Source: Azomonas macrocytogenes (GTDB taxonomy: Bacteria > Pseudomonadota > Gammaproteobacteria > Pseudomonadales > Pseudomonadaceae). From it: a DNA stretch of 64,000 bases. A model generated the notes under the pieces. It searched no databases, was not told the DNA's origin, and saw nothing but the letters and a program-made list of their open reading frames with translations. This document shows, piece by piece, positions 27,648-37,668 of this stretch; the stretch's first letter is position 1; each line of letters opens with the position of its first letter. Position numbers and translations under genes: made by a program. The DNA lies in NCBI RefSeq assembly GCF_014191985.1, contig NZ_JACHXI010000007.1:100828-164827 (forward strand), read 5' to 3'.

Positions 27648-28103
27648 ATGCATAAACTTCAAGCCAAAATTCTCGATCCTCGTCTCGGCCGCGATTTTCC
27701 CCTGCCGGAATACGCCACGGCCGGCTCGGCCGGCCTCGACCTGCGGGCGATGTTGCCGAGCGATACCTGCCTCGAACCGGGCCAGACGATCCTGATTCCG
27801 ACTGGATTGTCGATCCATATCGGTGACTCCAGTCTTGCTGCCCTGGTGTTGCCGCGCTCCGGGCTTGGCCACAAGCATGGCATCGTGCTGGGTAATCTGG
27901 TGGGGCTGATCGACTCCGACTATCAGGGCGAATTGATGGTGTCCTGCTGGAATCGGGGCCAGGATGCTTTCACCCTCACCATCGGCGAGCGAATTGCCCA
28001 ACTGGTGCTGGTTCCGGTGGTGCAGGCACAATTCGAACTGGTCGAGGCGTTTTCCGCCAGCCAGCGTGGCGCCGGTGGTTTTGGCCACTCCGGTAGCCAT
28101 TGA
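27648..28103 (+). CDS. dut: dUTP diphosphatase
   Basis: This enzyme hydrolyses dUTP to dUMP, keeping uracil out of DNA and supplying thymidylate synthesis. It is a trimeric type of 151 residues. The five motifs are visible: [47 protein letters not shown] and the C-terminal [12 protein letters not shown], which closes over the active site. It is spaced eight bases from coaBC, so probably translated from the same message. Confidence 0.97.
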   Translation: MHKLQAKILDPRLGRDFPLPEYATAGSAGLDLRAMLPSDTCLEPGQTILIPTGLSIHIGDSSLAALVLPRSGLGHKHGIVLGNLVGLIDSDYQGELMVSCWNRGQDAFTLTIGERIAQLVLVPVVQAQFELVEAFSASQRGAGGFGHSGSH

Positions 28104-28391
28104 AAATACCCTGCTCGCAATGCCGACTGTTGCTTTGCCCGGAACTCTGACTGGCAGACACTATCCAATCATCGTTTTCGGGCTTTCTCGCATTTCGATG
28201 CACTGGAGCATCGGATCTGGAGCCCGGCAAGTTACCTGCTCCGCCAACGATGGCGGAGCGTTGCCGGCAGCCGATAGCCCCGGTCAATGAGCCGGCCGCG
28301 ATAGCGGGCTCTTCCCTGGGCCCGGATACCCAACACTCTCGACGAGGTCCGGAATCTGCCAGGCCTCGATACAAATGGAGCGAGAACCGCA
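28104..28391 (+). other. Leader region upstream of algC
   Basis: These 288 bases without a plausible gene separate dut from algC. An 8-bp stem-loop (GCTCCGCC at 28238-28245 with its complement at 28252-28259) is present but lacks a T tract. The algC promoter probably lies here; no clear AlgR-type box was recognised. Confidence 0.45.
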
Positions 28392-29783
28392 ATGACCAGC
28401 GCAAAAGCCCCCCAACTGCCCGCCAGCATCTTCCGCGCCTACGATATTCGTGGTGTGGTCGGCGACAGCCTTACCCCGGAAACCGCCTACTGGGTCGGTC
28501 GCGCCATCGGTTCGGAAAGCCTGTCCCGCGGTGAGCCCAATGTCTCGGTCGGCCGTGATGGCCGTCTGTCCGGCCCGGAATTGGTCAAACACCTGATCCA
28601 GGGCCTAGCCGACTGTGGCTGCACCGTCAGCGATATCGGCATGGTACCGACGCCGGTACTGTATTACGCAGCCAATATTCTGGCTGGCAAATCCGGGGTC
28701 ATGCTTACCGGTAGCCACAATCCGCCGGATTACAACGGCTTCAAGATCGTCGTCGCCGGCGACACCTTGGCCAATGAGCAGATCCAGGCACTGCGCCAGC
28801 GTATCGAGCATAACGATCTGGCTTCGGGCCAGGGCCGGATCGAACAGGTCGACGTGCTCGACCGCTATACCCAGCGCATCCTCGAAGACATCAAACTGGA
28901 GCGCCCGTTGAAGGTCGTGGTCGACTGTGGCAACGGCGTCGCCGGGGTGATCGCACCCAAGCTGATCGAAGCCCTGGGCTGCCAGGTCATTCCGCTGTTC
29001 TGCGATGTGGATGGCAACTTCCCCAACCACCATCCCGATCCGGGCAAGCCCGAGAACCTGGAAGACCTGATCGCCAAGGTCGAAGCCGAAAAAGCCGACC
29101 TGGGTCTGGCTTTCGATGGCGATGGCGATCGTGTCGGCGTGGTGACCAACAAAGGTAATATCATTTACCCGGATCGCCTGTTGATGCTGTTTGCCAGGGA
29201 TGTGGTCTCACGCAACCCGAATGCTGAAATCATCTTCGACGTGAAATGCACCCGGCGTCTGATCAATCTGATCGAAGGCTACGGTGGCCGTCCCTTGATG
29301 TGGAAAACCGGTCACTCGCTGATCAAGAAAAAAATGAAGGAATCCGGTGCCTTGCTGGCGGGTGAAATGAGCGGCCACGTCTTCTTCAAGGAGCGCTGGT
29401 TCGGTTTCGACGATGGTATCTACAGCGCCGTACGCCTGCTGGAAATCCTCGCCAAGGAAAAACGCGATGCCGATCAGGTATTCGATGACTTCCCGCTCGA
29501 CATCTCCACGCCCGAGATCAATATCCCGGTGACAGAAGAAAGCAAATTCACCATCATTGAGGCTTTGCAACGCGACGCCCAGTGGGGTGACGCCAATCTG
29601 ACCACCCTGGACGGTGTGCGTGTCGACTATCCACAAGGCTGGGGCCTGGTGCGTGCATCCAATACCACTCCGGTGCTGGTGCTGCGCTTCGAAGGCGATA
29701 CCCAGCAAGAGGTCAGCCGTATCCAGGATGTGTTCCGGGCCCAGCTCCACAAAGTCGCTCCCGATCTCAAACTGCCGTTCTGA
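28392..29783 (+). CDS. algC: Phosphomannomutase/phosphoglucomutase
   Basis: This mutase interconverts mannose or glucose 6- and 1-phosphates and feeds alginate, LPS and rhamnolipid precursors. At 463 residues it matches P. aeruginosa AlgC. The phosphoserine loop is MLTGSHNPPDYNG, the Mg-binding loop is AFDGDGDRVGVV, the sugar-binding loop is GEMSGHVFFKERWFG, and the phosphate-binding loop is VRASNTTPVLVLRFEG. It is followed after 15 bases by argB, probably in one transcript. Confidence 0.97.
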   Translation: MTSAKAPQLPASIFRAYDIRGVVGDSLTPETAYWVGRAIGSESLSRGEPNVSVGRDGRLSGPELVKHLIQGLADCGCTVSDIGMVPTPVLYYAANILAGKSGVMLTGSHNPPDYNGFKIVVAGDTLANEQIQALRQRIEHNDLASGQGRIEQVDVLDRYTQRILEDIKLERPLKVVVDCGNGVAGVIAPKLIEALGCQVIPLFCDVDGNFPNHHPDPGKPENLEDLIAKVEAEKADLGLAFDGDGDRVGVVTNKGNIIYPDRLLMLFARDVVSRNPNAEIIFDVKCTRRLINLIEGYGGRPLMWKTGHSLIKKKMKESGALLAGEMSGHVFFKERWFGFDDGIYSAVRLLEILAKEKRDADQVFDDFPLDISTPEINIPVTEESKFTIIEALQRDAQWGDANLTTLDGVRVDYPQGWGLVRASNTTPVLVLRFEGDTQQEVSRIQDVFRAQLHKVAPDLKLPF

Positions 29784-30704
<921 letters not shown>

Positions 30705-30706
30705 AT

Positions 30707-30750
30707 GAAACAGCCTGGCTACCCCAGTGTAGCCAGGCTGTTTCTTTCTT
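30707..30750 (+). terminator. Strong intrinsic terminator after argB
   Basis: A perfect 16-bp stem (30707-30722 with 30729-30744) around loop CCCAGT is followed by TTTCTT. It begins three bases past the argB stop. It also faces the convergent pyrE gene and may serve both. Confidence 0.9.
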
Positions 30751-30776
30751 GCTCGTTTCTGCAGGCGCTTTTGCCG

Positions 30777-31421
30777 TTATCGAATCCCGTACTGCGCGCG
30801 GTAAGCTTCTACCTTTGGCAGATATTGCTTGAGTTGCACATCCGACGCCAAGTACTCGAGCACTTGGGGCAAGGATACGATGCTAACTACCGGTATACCG
30901 AAATCGCGCTCTACTTCCTGTATGGCAGACAATTCGCTCTGGCCGCGCTCTTCGCGGTTGAGCGCAATCAGCACACCGGCCGGCCGGGCATTCTGCGCCT
31001 TGATGATCTGCATGACTTCACGGATGGCCGTACCAGCCGTAATGACATCGTCAACGATCAGGACTCGCCCGGCCAAAGGCGCTCCAACCAGGGTTCCACC
31101 TTCGCCATGAGCCTTGGCTTCCTTGCGATTGAAACACCAGGGGAGGTCGCGCCCATGTTGTTCATCCATGGCGATGGCAACCGCTGCCGCCAGTGGAATA
31201 CCTTTGTAGGCAGGGCCGAACAACACATCGAATTGCAGATTGCTGTCTGCCAGCGCGGCCGCATAGAAGCGCCCGAGCCGTGCCAGCGCCGAGCCGGTGT
31301 TGAACAATCCGGCATTGAAAAAGTAAGGACTGGTGCGGCCCGATTTAAGGGTGAACTCGCCGAAGCGCAAGACGCCGCGCTCGATGGCGAAGCGGATGAA
31401 CTCGCGTTGATATTCCTGCAT
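30777..31421 (-). CDS. pyrE: Orotate phosphoribosyltransferase
   Basis: This enzyme converts orotate and PRPP to orotidine-5'-phosphate in pyrimidine synthesis. From the ATG at 31421 it has 214 residues, the standard length. Key motifs are [29 protein letters not shown], the flexible loop [13 protein letters not shown], and the PRPP site [16 protein letters not shown]. The frame continues upstream to 32000, but that part is antisense to crc. It is divergent from crc with 81 bases between starts. Confidence 0.96.
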   Translation of the reverse strand: MQEYQREFIRFAIERGVLRFGEFTLKSGRTSPYFFNAGLFNTGSALARLGRFYAAALADSNLQFDVLFGPAYKGIPLAAAVAIAMDEQHGRDLPWCFNRKEAKAHGEGGTLVGAPLAGRVLIVDDVITAGTAIREVMQIIKAQNARPAGVLIALNREERGQSELSAIQEVERDFGIPVVSIVSLPQVLEYLASDVQLKQYLPKVEAYRAQYGIR

Positions 31422-31502
31422 GAAAATAGCTCCGAAATTCACGGATCTAGCGATATATACTGTGTCGGTTATGATACACGCTGATTTTTTCAGGGACCAT
31501 TT

Positions 31503-32282
31503 ATGCGGATCATCAGTGTCAATGTGAATGGCATTCATGCGGCGGTACAGCGAGGATTGCTCAGCTGGCTGCAAGCACAGAATGCCGATGTCATCTGCCT
31601 GCAGGATACTCGTGCCTCCGCCGTGGAACTCGACGATCCGGCCTATCAGCTGGACGGTTATTTCCTTTATGCCTGCGATGGTGAGATACCTGAGCAGGGC
31701 GGTGTCGCCATTTATTCCCGGCTTCAGCCGAAGGCCGTGATCATGGGGCTCGGGTTCGAGTCGGCCGATCGTTATGGGCGTTACCTGCAGGCGGACTTCG
31801 ATAAGCTCAGCATCGCGACCTTGCTCATGCCTTCCGGGCAGGATGGGGACGAAAGCCTGAACCAGAAATTCAAGTTCATGGACGACTTCACCCATTACCT
31901 CGACAAGCAGCGTCGCAAGCGCCGGGAATACATCTACTGTGGCTCGCTGTACGTAGCGCACCAGAAGCTGGATGTGAAGAACTGGCGAGATTGCCAGCAA
32001 AGTCCGGGATTCCTGGCTCCCGAGCGCGCCTGGCTGGATGAAGTCTTCGGCAATCTGGGTTACGTGGATGCCTTGCGCGAAGTGAACCGGGAAGGGGATC
32101 TGTATAGCTGGTGGCCGGATACCGAGCAGGGCGAAATGCTCAATCTCGGCTGGCGCTTCGACTATCAGATTCTGACGTCCGGCCTGCGGCGCTTCGTCCG
32201 CAATGCGCGCTTGTCACGTCAACCGCGGTTTTCCCGGCATGCGCCATTGATCGTCGACTATGACTGGATGCTGAGTGTGTAG
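31503..32282 (+). CDS. crc: Catabolite repression control protein Crc
   Basis: Crc works with Hfq to block translation of catabolic mRNAs in Pseudomonas carbon catabolite repression. It has 259 residues, exactly the P. aeruginosa length, with near-identical blocks such as [28 protein letters not shown] and [16 protein letters not shown]. The fold is that of exonuclease III/AP endonucleases, but Crc is known to lack nuclease activity. Local relevance: the glp and polyamine catabolic genes in this window are the kind of targets it controls. Confidence 0.96.
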   Translation: MRIISVNVNGIHAAVQRGLLSWLQAQNADVICLQDTRASAVELDDPAYQLDGYFLYACDGEIPEQGGVAIYSRLQPKAVIMGLGFESADRYGRYLQADFDKLSIATLLMPSGQDGDESLNQKFKFMDDFTHYLDKQRRKRREYIYCGSLYVAHQKLDVKNWRDCQQSPGFLAPERAWLDEVFGNLGYVDALREVNREGDLYSWWPDTEQGEMLNLGWRFDYQILTSGLRRFVRNARLSRQPRFSRHAPLIVDYDWMLSV

Positions 32283-32301
32283 CTGCCATCCGCGAGCTGC
32301 A

Positions 32302-32320
32302 CGCCTCCTTTGGGGAGGCG
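32302..32320 (+). terminator. Stem-loop after crc
   Basis: CGCCTCC (32302-32308) pairs with GGAGGCG (32314-32320), 20 bases past the crc stop. A weak T-rich stretch (TTTATTTT) begins only after 15 bases, so it is a modest terminator candidate between crc and the convergent DUF4870 gene. Confidence 0.45.
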
Positions 32321-32335
32321 AGTTGCCGTAAGCCT

Positions 32336-32707
32336 TTATTTTACCAATCGCCAGCAGAACGGGTAGCGATAAGACTTGCCTTCGTTGGCGCGGATGCCGG
32401 CAATCACTACCAGCACGAAAGCAATGAGGCTGATCAGTGCCATCAGCGGGAAGCCGATGATGAACCAGGCCAGGACACCACAGATCATCATCAAGATGCT
32501 GTAGGTGATCTGGAAATTCAGCGCTTCCTTGCCTTGTTGGTCGATAAACGAGTGTGCTTCCCGCTTGAGTTGCCAGAGAATCAGCGGGCCGATCACATTG
32601 CCGATCATCGGCACCATAAGGCCGAAAAAGGCCGCGTAATGGCACAGCATCGCCCATTGCCGGGTTTCGCGGTCCAATGCGGGCGGTAATAAATTCCGAT
32701 CATTCAT
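32336..32707 (-). CDS. DUF4870-domain membrane protein
   Basis: This is a small membrane protein of 123 residues. The DUF4870 pattern is clear: WAMLCHYAAFFGLMVPMIGN, then IGPLILWQLKREAHSFIDQQ, then GKEALNFQITYSI, followed by two further hydrophobic helices. Four transmembrane segments are expected. Function is unknown in the family. Its position between crc and rph is conserved in Pseudomonas. It is transcribed with or downstream of rph on the minus strand, 14 bases away. Confidence 0.85.
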   Translation of the reverse strand: MNDRNLLPPALDRETRQWAMLCHYAAFFGLMVPMIGNVIGPLILWQLKREAHSFIDQQGKEALNFQITYSILMMICGVLAWFIIGFPLMALISLIAFVLVVIAGIRANEGKSYRYPFCWRLVK

Positions 32708-32721
32708 GCCGTGTTTCCAGC

Positions 32722-33441
32722 TCAGTCCGCCAGTGCCACGCGTTGCAACTCGAAAATCTCGCGCATCCCGGTCTGAGCCAGGGCCAGCATGGCATTGAAC
32801 TCTTCGGGTTGGAAGGGCGTGCCTTCGGCGGTTCCCTGTACTTCGATGAAGCCACCGGTATCGGTCATCACGACATTCAGGTCCGTTTCCGCCGTGGAAT
32901 CCTCAAGATAGTCCAGATCCAGCACGGGTTGGCCCTGGTAGATACCGACCGAGACTGCTGCGACCATTTGTTTGAGTGGCTCGCCTTTCAGCGCTCCGCG
33001 CTTTTTCAAAAGGCGCAGGGCATCGATCAGAGCAACCATGGCACCACTGATGGAGGCGGTACGGGTGCCACCATCGGCCTGGATTACGTCGCAATCGATA
33101 AAAATAGTGTTTTCGCCCAGCTTGGACATATCCAGGGCGGCGCGTAGCGAGCGACCGATCAGGCGCTGGATCTCAAGCGTACGCCCACCCTGTTTGCCGC
33201 GACTGGCTTCGCGCTGGTTACGTTCGCCGGTCGAGCGCGGCAGCATGCCGTATTCGGCGGTCAGCCAGCCTTGGCCCTGGCCCTTGAGAAAGCGCGGTAC
33301 GCCACTTTCGACACTGGCGGTGCAGATCACCCGGGTATCGCCAAATTCCACCAGTACCGAACCTTCGGCATGCTTGGTGTAATGGCGGGTGATGCGAATC
33401 GGACGCATTTGGTCAGCAGTACGGCCACTTGGACGCTTCAT
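32722..33441 (-). CDS. rph: Ribonuclease PH
   Basis: This is a phosphate-dependent 3'-5' exoribonuclease that trims tRNA 3' ends. It has 239 residues. Characteristic blocks are [35 protein letters not shown], the RNA-binding [20 protein letters not shown], and the catalytic region [18 protein letters not shown]. The C-terminus is complete, without the frameshift known from E. coli K-12. It is adjacent to rpmB here (divergent, 383 bases), whereas in PAO1, from memory, rph lies next to yicC. Confidence 0.96.
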   Translation of the reverse strand: MKRPSGRTADQMRPIRITRHYTKHAEGSVLVEFGDTRVICTASVESGVPRFLKGQGQGWLTAEYGMLPRSTGERNQREASRGKQGGRTLEIQRLIGRSLRAALDMSKLGENTIFIDCDVIQADGGTRTASISGAMVALIDALRLLKKRGALKGEPLKQMVAAVSVGIYQGQPVLDLDYLEDSTAETDLNVVMTDTGGFIEVQGTAEGTPFQPEEFNAMLALAQTGMREIFELQRVALAD

Positions 33442-33824
33442 CGGAAACCTTGTCTGTTAGCTGAGGACGTGGAGTCGCCGTATTATAGAGACCTTGACGG
33501 TAGTTATGTCAGCGCCGGGAACAGGCTGTCGTTCAGATAATCCGTTGCAACTGCGATCAGCAGGGAAATGACGCGTAAACCTTGGCTGCGATCACCCTGC
33601 AAGGGCTGAAAGCGATCCAGTGATTGGGGAAAAGCGAGTGGCGTTATCCAGGTTCCATGCTTGTTGCACTGTAGGCTTTCTGATATAAAGCACCGCTGTT
33701 TTTTCGGGGCGGCCGCCAGGCTTTTACATGGCTGGCAATGCCTCGATCAAGATGCGGCGCGAAGCGCCGACGTTCAAGCGGCCAACCCATGCCGGGTTGG
33801 GCATGTGGTTTAGAGGGCTGAGGC
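33442..33824. promoter_or_regulatory. Divergent rph/rpmB region with structured rpmB leader
   Basis: These 383 bases carry no plausible gene. The rpmB promoter is at 33661-33689, giving a leader of about 130 nucleotides before rpmB. This leader contains CGGCGC-GAA-GCGCCG at 33755-33769 and overlapping pairing options in the AACCC...GGGTT and CATGCC...GGGCATG segment at about 33782-33811. Such structure could allow ribosomal-protein feedback, but no known L28 autoregulatory motif was recognised. Confidence 0.45.
33661..33689 (+). promoter_or_regulatory. Sigma-70 promoter for rpmB-rpmG
   Basis: TTGTTG (33661-33666) and TATAAA (33684-33689) are separated by exactly 17 bases. This is a good housekeeping promoter about 135 bases before the rpmB start. 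Confidence 0.65.
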
Positions 33825-34061
33825 ATGTCTAGAGTCTGTCAAGTTACCGGTAAGGGTCCGGTGACGGGGAACAACATTTCCCACGCACATAACAAAACCC
33901 GCCGTCGTTTCCTGCCTAACCTGCAGCATCATCGTTTCTGGGTCGAATCCGAGAAGCGCTTCGTGCGTCTGCGTATTTCCGCCAAGGGCATGCGCATCAT
34001 CGACAAGCGTGGTATAGATGTCGTTCTGGCCGAAATTCGTGGCCGTGGCGAGAAGGTTTAA
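33825..34061 (+). CDS. rpmB: 50S ribosomal protein L28
   Basis: This is a structural component of the large ribosomal subunit, 78 residues. The N-terminus [20 protein letters not shown] and the region [17 protein letters not shown] are diagnostic. The first cysteine is present but no CXXC pair, so it is the zinc-free form. It precedes rpmG by 11 bases, the near-universal bacterial arrangement. Confidence 0.98.
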   Translation: MSRVCQVTGKGPVTGNNISHAHNKTRRRFLPNLQHHRFWVESEKRFVRLRISAKGMRIIDKRGIDVVLAEIRGRGEKV

Positions 34062-34072
34062 GGAGAGCAAGC

Positions 34073-34228
34073 ATGCGTGATCTGATTCGTTTGGTGTCCA
34101 GCGCCGGTACCGGCCACTTCTACACCACCGACAAGAACAAGCGCACTACGCCGGACAAGATTGAAATCAAGAAATTCGATCCGGTCGTACGCAAGCACGT
34201 GATCTACAAGGAAGCCAAGATCAAGTAA
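34073..34228 (+). CDS. rpmG: 50S ribosomal protein L33
   Basis: This is a 51-residue large-subunit protein read directly from the sequence: it begins [19 protein letters not shown] and continues through [20 protein letters not shown] to the end [16 protein letters not shown] lies seven bases before the ATG. It has none of the zinc-ribbon cysteines, so it is a C-minus form. It is co-transcribed with rpmB and followed by a strong terminator. Confidence 0.98.
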   Translation: MRDLIRLVSSAGTGHFYTTDKNKRTTPDKIEIKKFDPVVRKHVIYKEAKIK

Positions 34229-34248
34229 CGGTCTTTCTCCCTTGTTGG

Positions 34249-34275
34249 AAAACCCGCCATTCGGCGGGTTTTTCG
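34249..34275 (+). terminator. Intrinsic terminator after rpmG
   Basis: AAAACCCGCC (34249-34258) pairs with GGCGGGTTTT (34263-34272) around ATTC, ending in a run of five T bases. It lies 20 bases after the rpmG stop. Confidence 0.9.
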
Positions 34276-34315
34276 TTTCAGTCGTTTCAGTTTTCTGACA
34301 AATGTTCCGATGGCC

Positions 34316-35626
34316 TCAAGCCGTTTTACGAATGGCTTCGGCCAGGCGTTCGAACAGTGTGTCGATGTGTTCTTTTTCGATGATCAGGGGCGGCGACAGG
34401 GCGATGGTATCTCCGCTGGGGCGTACCAACAGTCCATTTTCGAAGCAGTGACGGAACACGTCGTAGCCGCGCTTGCCAGGCCCGGCAGCATCGGGTGCGA
34501 GCTGTACGCCAGCGACCAGGCCGACGGTACGGATATCGATGATCCCGGGCAGGCCTGCGAGACTGCCCAGTGCCTTCTGCCAATAGCCTTCCAGTTCGAT
34601 GCCTTTCTGGAACAGGTTTTCCCGTACATAGATTTCCTGGGTAGCGAGCGCGGCGGCGCAGGCTACCGGGTGTCCGGAATAGGTGTAGCCATGGAAGAAT
34701 TCGATGGCACTTTGCGGGCCAGTCATGAAGGCGTCGTGGATGGTTTGCGCAACGAACACTGCCCCCATTGGAATACTGCCGTTGGTCAGTCCTTTGGCGC
34801 AAGTGAGAATGTCCGGCGTGACGCCCCAGCGCTGAGCGGCGAAGGCCTCGCCAACACGGCCGAACCCGGTGATGACTTCATCGAAAATCAGCAGGATGCC
34901 GTGCTTTGTCGTGATTTCCCGCAAGCGTTGCAGATAACCCTTGGGTGGCAGGATCACGCCGGCGGAGCCAGACATCGGCTCGACAATCAGTGCGGCGATG
35001 TTTTCCGCGCCATGCAGTGCAATCAGCCGTTCCAGCTCCTCGGCTTTTTCCGCGCCGAATTCCGGCAACCCTTTGCTGAAAGCGTTGCGCTCGATATCCA
35101 GCGTATGGGCCAGGTGGTCAACACCAGGCAGCAGCGGGCCGAAGGCGCGCCGATTGTTGACCAGGCCGCCGACCGAGATACCGCCGAAACCGACGCCATG
35201 GTAAGCCAGTTCGCGACCAATCAGGCGGGTCCGTGTGGCTTGGCCGATGGCACGCTGGTAGGCCAGGGCGATCTTCAGGGCCGTGTCCACCGATTCCGAG
35301 CCTGAGTTGGTGAAGAACACTCGGTTCAGCCCCTTGGGGCCGATTTCGCTCAGCCGCTCAGCCAACTCGAAGGGTAACGAATGCCCCATCTGAAAGGTCG
35401 GTGCGAAGTCCAGCCGGGCGATCTGTCGGCTTACCGCCTCGGTGATTTCGCGGCGGCCGTGGCCGGCATTGCAGCACCAGAGCCCGGCGGTTCCGTCGAG
35501 GATTCGATGGCCGTCACGGTCGGTGTAGTACATGCCTTCGGCGCTTTCCAGCATGCGTGGATCGGCCTTGAACTGGCGGTTGGCGGTGAAGGGCATCCAG
35601 AATTGATCGGGCAACACTGAGGTCAT
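34316..35626 (-). CDS. Omega-amino acid:pyruvate-type aminotransferase
   Basis: This class III PLP aminotransferase (436 residues) moves the amino group of omega-amino acids such as beta-alanine or GABA to pyruvate or 2-oxoglutarate. The ATG at 35626 has GGAG seven bases upstream; the frame upstream (to 35731) has no support. Motifs include DGTAGLWCCNAGHG, TNSGSESVDTALKIAL, the PLP-phosphate region IFDEVITGFGRVGEAF and the Schiff-base lysine in TCAKGLTNG. Its position between rpmB-rpmG and the aldehyde dehydrogenase matches PA5313 (gabT2) in P. aeruginosa, which suggests a role in GABA-type polyamine products. Substrate preference cannot be read from sequence. Confidence 0.85.
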   Translation of the reverse strand: MTSVLPDQFWMPFTANRQFKADPRMLESAEGMYYTDRDGHRILDGTAGLWCCNAGHGRREITEAVSRQIARLDFAPTFQMGHSLPFELAERLSEIGPKGLNRVFFTNSGSESVDTALKIALAYQRAIGQATRTRLIGRELAYHGVGFGGISVGGLVNNRRAFGPLLPGVDHLAHTLDIERNAFSKGLPEFGAEKAEELERLIALHGAENIAALIVEPMSGSAGVILPPKGYLQRLREITTKHGILLIFDEVITGFGRVGEAFAAQRWGVTPDILTCAKGLTNGSIPMGAVFVAQTIHDAFMTGPQSAIEFFHGYTYSGHPVACAAALATQEIYVRENLFQKGIELEGYWQKALGSLAGLPGIIDIRTVGLVAGVQLAPDAAGPGKRGYDVFRHCFENGLLVRPSGDTIALSPPLIIEKEHIDTLFERLAEAIRKTA

Positions 35627-35782
35627 GTCGGGCTCCGCCGGGATTGAGAGCGAGGATTGGAGTCTATGTTTAAGAAAATGAACAAAACAAGGCTGAAAGG
35701 CCTCTTGCGTAAAAAATATTGATAGCGTCATTTCCCTGGTTTAGGGTTTTTGTTCCCCTCGGCCATTTGACAGGAGATCCGC

Positions 35783-37276
35783 ATGCCTACCTTGACTTTA
35801 GCCGACTGGCAGCAGCGTACCCGCGAATTACGTATCGAAGGCCGTGCCTTCATCCAGGGCGAATATGTCGACGCAATCGGTGGCGGGCGCTTTGATTGCG
35901 TCAGCCCGATCGATGGTCGTACCTTGGCCACGATTGCCAGCTGCGATGCAGCGGACGCCGAACGAGCCGTGGCCAGCGCGCGGACCAGCTTCGAATCAGG
36001 TGTCTGGTCGAAGCTGGCCCCAGCAAAACGCAAGGCCGTGATGATCCGTTTCGCCGAGCTGATCGAGGCGAACCGGGAAGAGCTGGCGTTGCTGGAAACG
36101 CTGGATATGGGCAAACCGATCAGTGATTCGCTGTTGGTGGACGTGCCTGCCGCGGCGCGTTCGCTGCGCTGGAGCGGCGAGGCGATCGACAAGCTCTACG
36201 ATGAAGTCGCCACGACCCCCCATGATCAGTTGGGGCTGGTCACACGCGAGCCGGTGGGGGTGGTCGCGGCTATCGTGCCGTGGAATTTTCCGCTGCTGAT
36301 GGCGTGCTGGAAATTGGGTCCGGCCCTGTCCGCCGGTAATTCCGTGGTGCTCAAGCCTTCCGAGAAATCGCCGCTGACCGCCATTCGCGTGGCTGGCCTG
36401 GCGCTGGAAGCCGGGATTCCGGCAGGCGTATTGAATGTCTTGCCGGGATACGGGCATACGGTAGGCAAGGCACTGGGCTTGCATCTGGATGTGGATACTC
36501 TGGTGTTTACCGGTTCGACCAGGGTAGCCAGGCAACTGATGGTTTACGCCGGCGAATCGAATATGAAGCGCGTCTGGTTGGAAGCGGGTGGCAAGAGCCC
36601 GAATATCGTGTTCGCCGATGCTCCAGATCTGCAAGCGGCGGCACGGGCGGCGGCTGGTGCCATTGCCTTCAACCAGGGCGAGGTTTGCACTGCCGGCTCG
36701 CGATTGTTGGTGGAGCGCTCGATCAAAGAGCGCTTCCTGCCGCTGGTGGTCGAGGCGCTCAAGGAGTGGAGACCGGGCAATCCGCTCGATCCGGCAACCA
36801 ATGTCGGCGCACTGGTGGACGCTCAGCAACTGGCTACCGTGCTGTCGTATATCCAGGTGGGACATGAAGAGGGCGCCTCCCTGATGCTGGGTGGCCAGCG
36901 TGTGCTGGAGGATACCGGCGGGATTTATGTCGAGCCGACCATCTTCGATGGGGTGAGCAATGCGATGAAGATCGCCCGCGAGGAAATTTTCGGTCCAGTG
37001 CTGTCAGTGATCGAGTTCGAGACGCCGGAAGAAGCCATCGCTATCGCCAACGATACCCCATATGGCCTGGCGGCGGCGCTCTGGACCGCGGATCTGTCCA
37101 AGGCACACCGAACAGCCCGCGCGCTGCGCGCCGGCAGCGTCTGGATCAATCAGTACGATGGTGGCGACATGACAGCGCCGTTCGGCGGCTACAAGCAATC
37201 CGGCAATGGACGGGACAAGTCGCTGCATGCATTCGACAAGTACACCGAGCTGAAGGCGACCTGGATTCAGCTCTGA
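35783..37276 (+). CDS. kauB: Gamma-aminoaldehyde dehydrogenase (KauB/PuuC type)
   Basis: This NAD(P)-dependent aldehyde dehydrogenase has 497 residues. KauB of P. aeruginosa (PA5312) oxidises 4-guanidinobutyraldehyde and 4-aminobutyraldehyde; PuuC oxidises gamma-glutamyl-gamma-aminobutyraldehyde. Motifs are IVPWNFPLLMACWKLGPAL (cofactor), VFTGSTRVAR, the general base in LEAGGKSPN, and the catalytic cysteine in FNQGEVCTAGSR (about residue 302). It is divergent from the omega-aminotransferase, the same pairing as PA5312-PA5313, so both may share a control region. It likely completes the putrescine pathway encoded 4-15 kb away. Its 3' end overlaps the convergent response regulator by 10 bases. 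Confidence 0.87.
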   Translation: MPTLTLADWQQRTRELRIEGRAFIQGEYVDAIGGGRFDCVSPIDGRTLATIASCDAADAERAVASARTSFESGVWSKLAPAKRKAVMIRFAELIEANREELALLETLDMGKPISDSLLVDVPAAARSLRWSGEAIDKLYDEVATTPHDQLGLVTREPVGVVAAIVPWNFPLLMACWKLGPALSAGNSVVLKPSEKSPLTAIRVAGLALEAGIPAGVLNVLPGYGHTVGKALGLHLDVDTLVFTGSTRVARQLMVYAGESNMKRVWLEAGGKSPNIVFADAPDLQAAARAAAGAIAFNQGEVCTAGSRLLVERSIKERFLPLVVEALKEWRPGNPLDPATNVGALVDAQQLATVLSYIQVGHEEGASLMLGGQRVLEDTGGIYVEPTIFDGVSNAMKIAREEIFGPVLSVIEFETPEEAIAIANDTPYGLAAALWTADLSKAHRTARALRAGSVWINQYDGGDMTAPFGGYKQSGNGRDKSLHAFDKYTELKATWIQL

Positions 37277-37668
37277 GTGCACCGGTTGGTGGCCGTCTTC
37301 CAGATTTCCTGCAGGCGCATGGGTAGCTGCAGAGCATCGAACGGCTTGTTGATGACCGCGCGGGCACCTAGCTGGCGCAGTTCCTCGAAACGCTCGGGGG
37401 CGAGGTAGCCGGTCAGAAATACCACCGGCACTTCGCGAAGATTCACGCGTGTACCGAGCTTGCGCAGGGTCTCGACTCCGTCCATTTCCGGCAGCATGAC
37501 ATCCAGCAGGATCAGATCTGGATTGAATTGCTGTACCTGTTCCAGTGCCTGCTGGCCGGATTTGCAACTGAGCACCTCGAAGCCACCTACCTTTTCCAGG
37601 GCTATCCTGGTAATCAGTTGGATCGATGGTACATCTTCAACATGCAAGATGCGCTTGAGCCCTCGCAT
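37267..37668 (-). CDS. Single-domain CheY-like response regulator
   Basis: This is a 133-residue receiver domain with no output domain. The acidic pocket is HVED near the N-terminus, the phosphoacceptor Asp is in DLILLDVMLPEMDG, and the switch Thr and Lys are in VFLTGY and VINKPFD. No kinase lies beside it. A PAS-GGDEF gene is divergent 449 bases away, a possible functional partner. The ribosome-binding site before the ATG at 37668 is poor. The 10-base 3' overlap with the aldehyde dehydrogenase gene is convergent. Confidence 0.85.
   Translation of the reverse strand: MRGLKRILHVEDVPSIQLITRIALEKVGGFEVLSCKSGQQALEQVQQFNPDLILLDVMLPEMDGVETLRKLGTRVNLREVPVVFLTGYLAPERFEELRQLGARAVINKPFDALQLPMRLQEIWKTATNRCTQS

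Noticed and set aside
35627..35782. Sigma-54 promoter between the aminotransferase and the aldehyde dehydrogenase
   Set aside because: GG and GC elements are present, but not with the required ten-base spacing.
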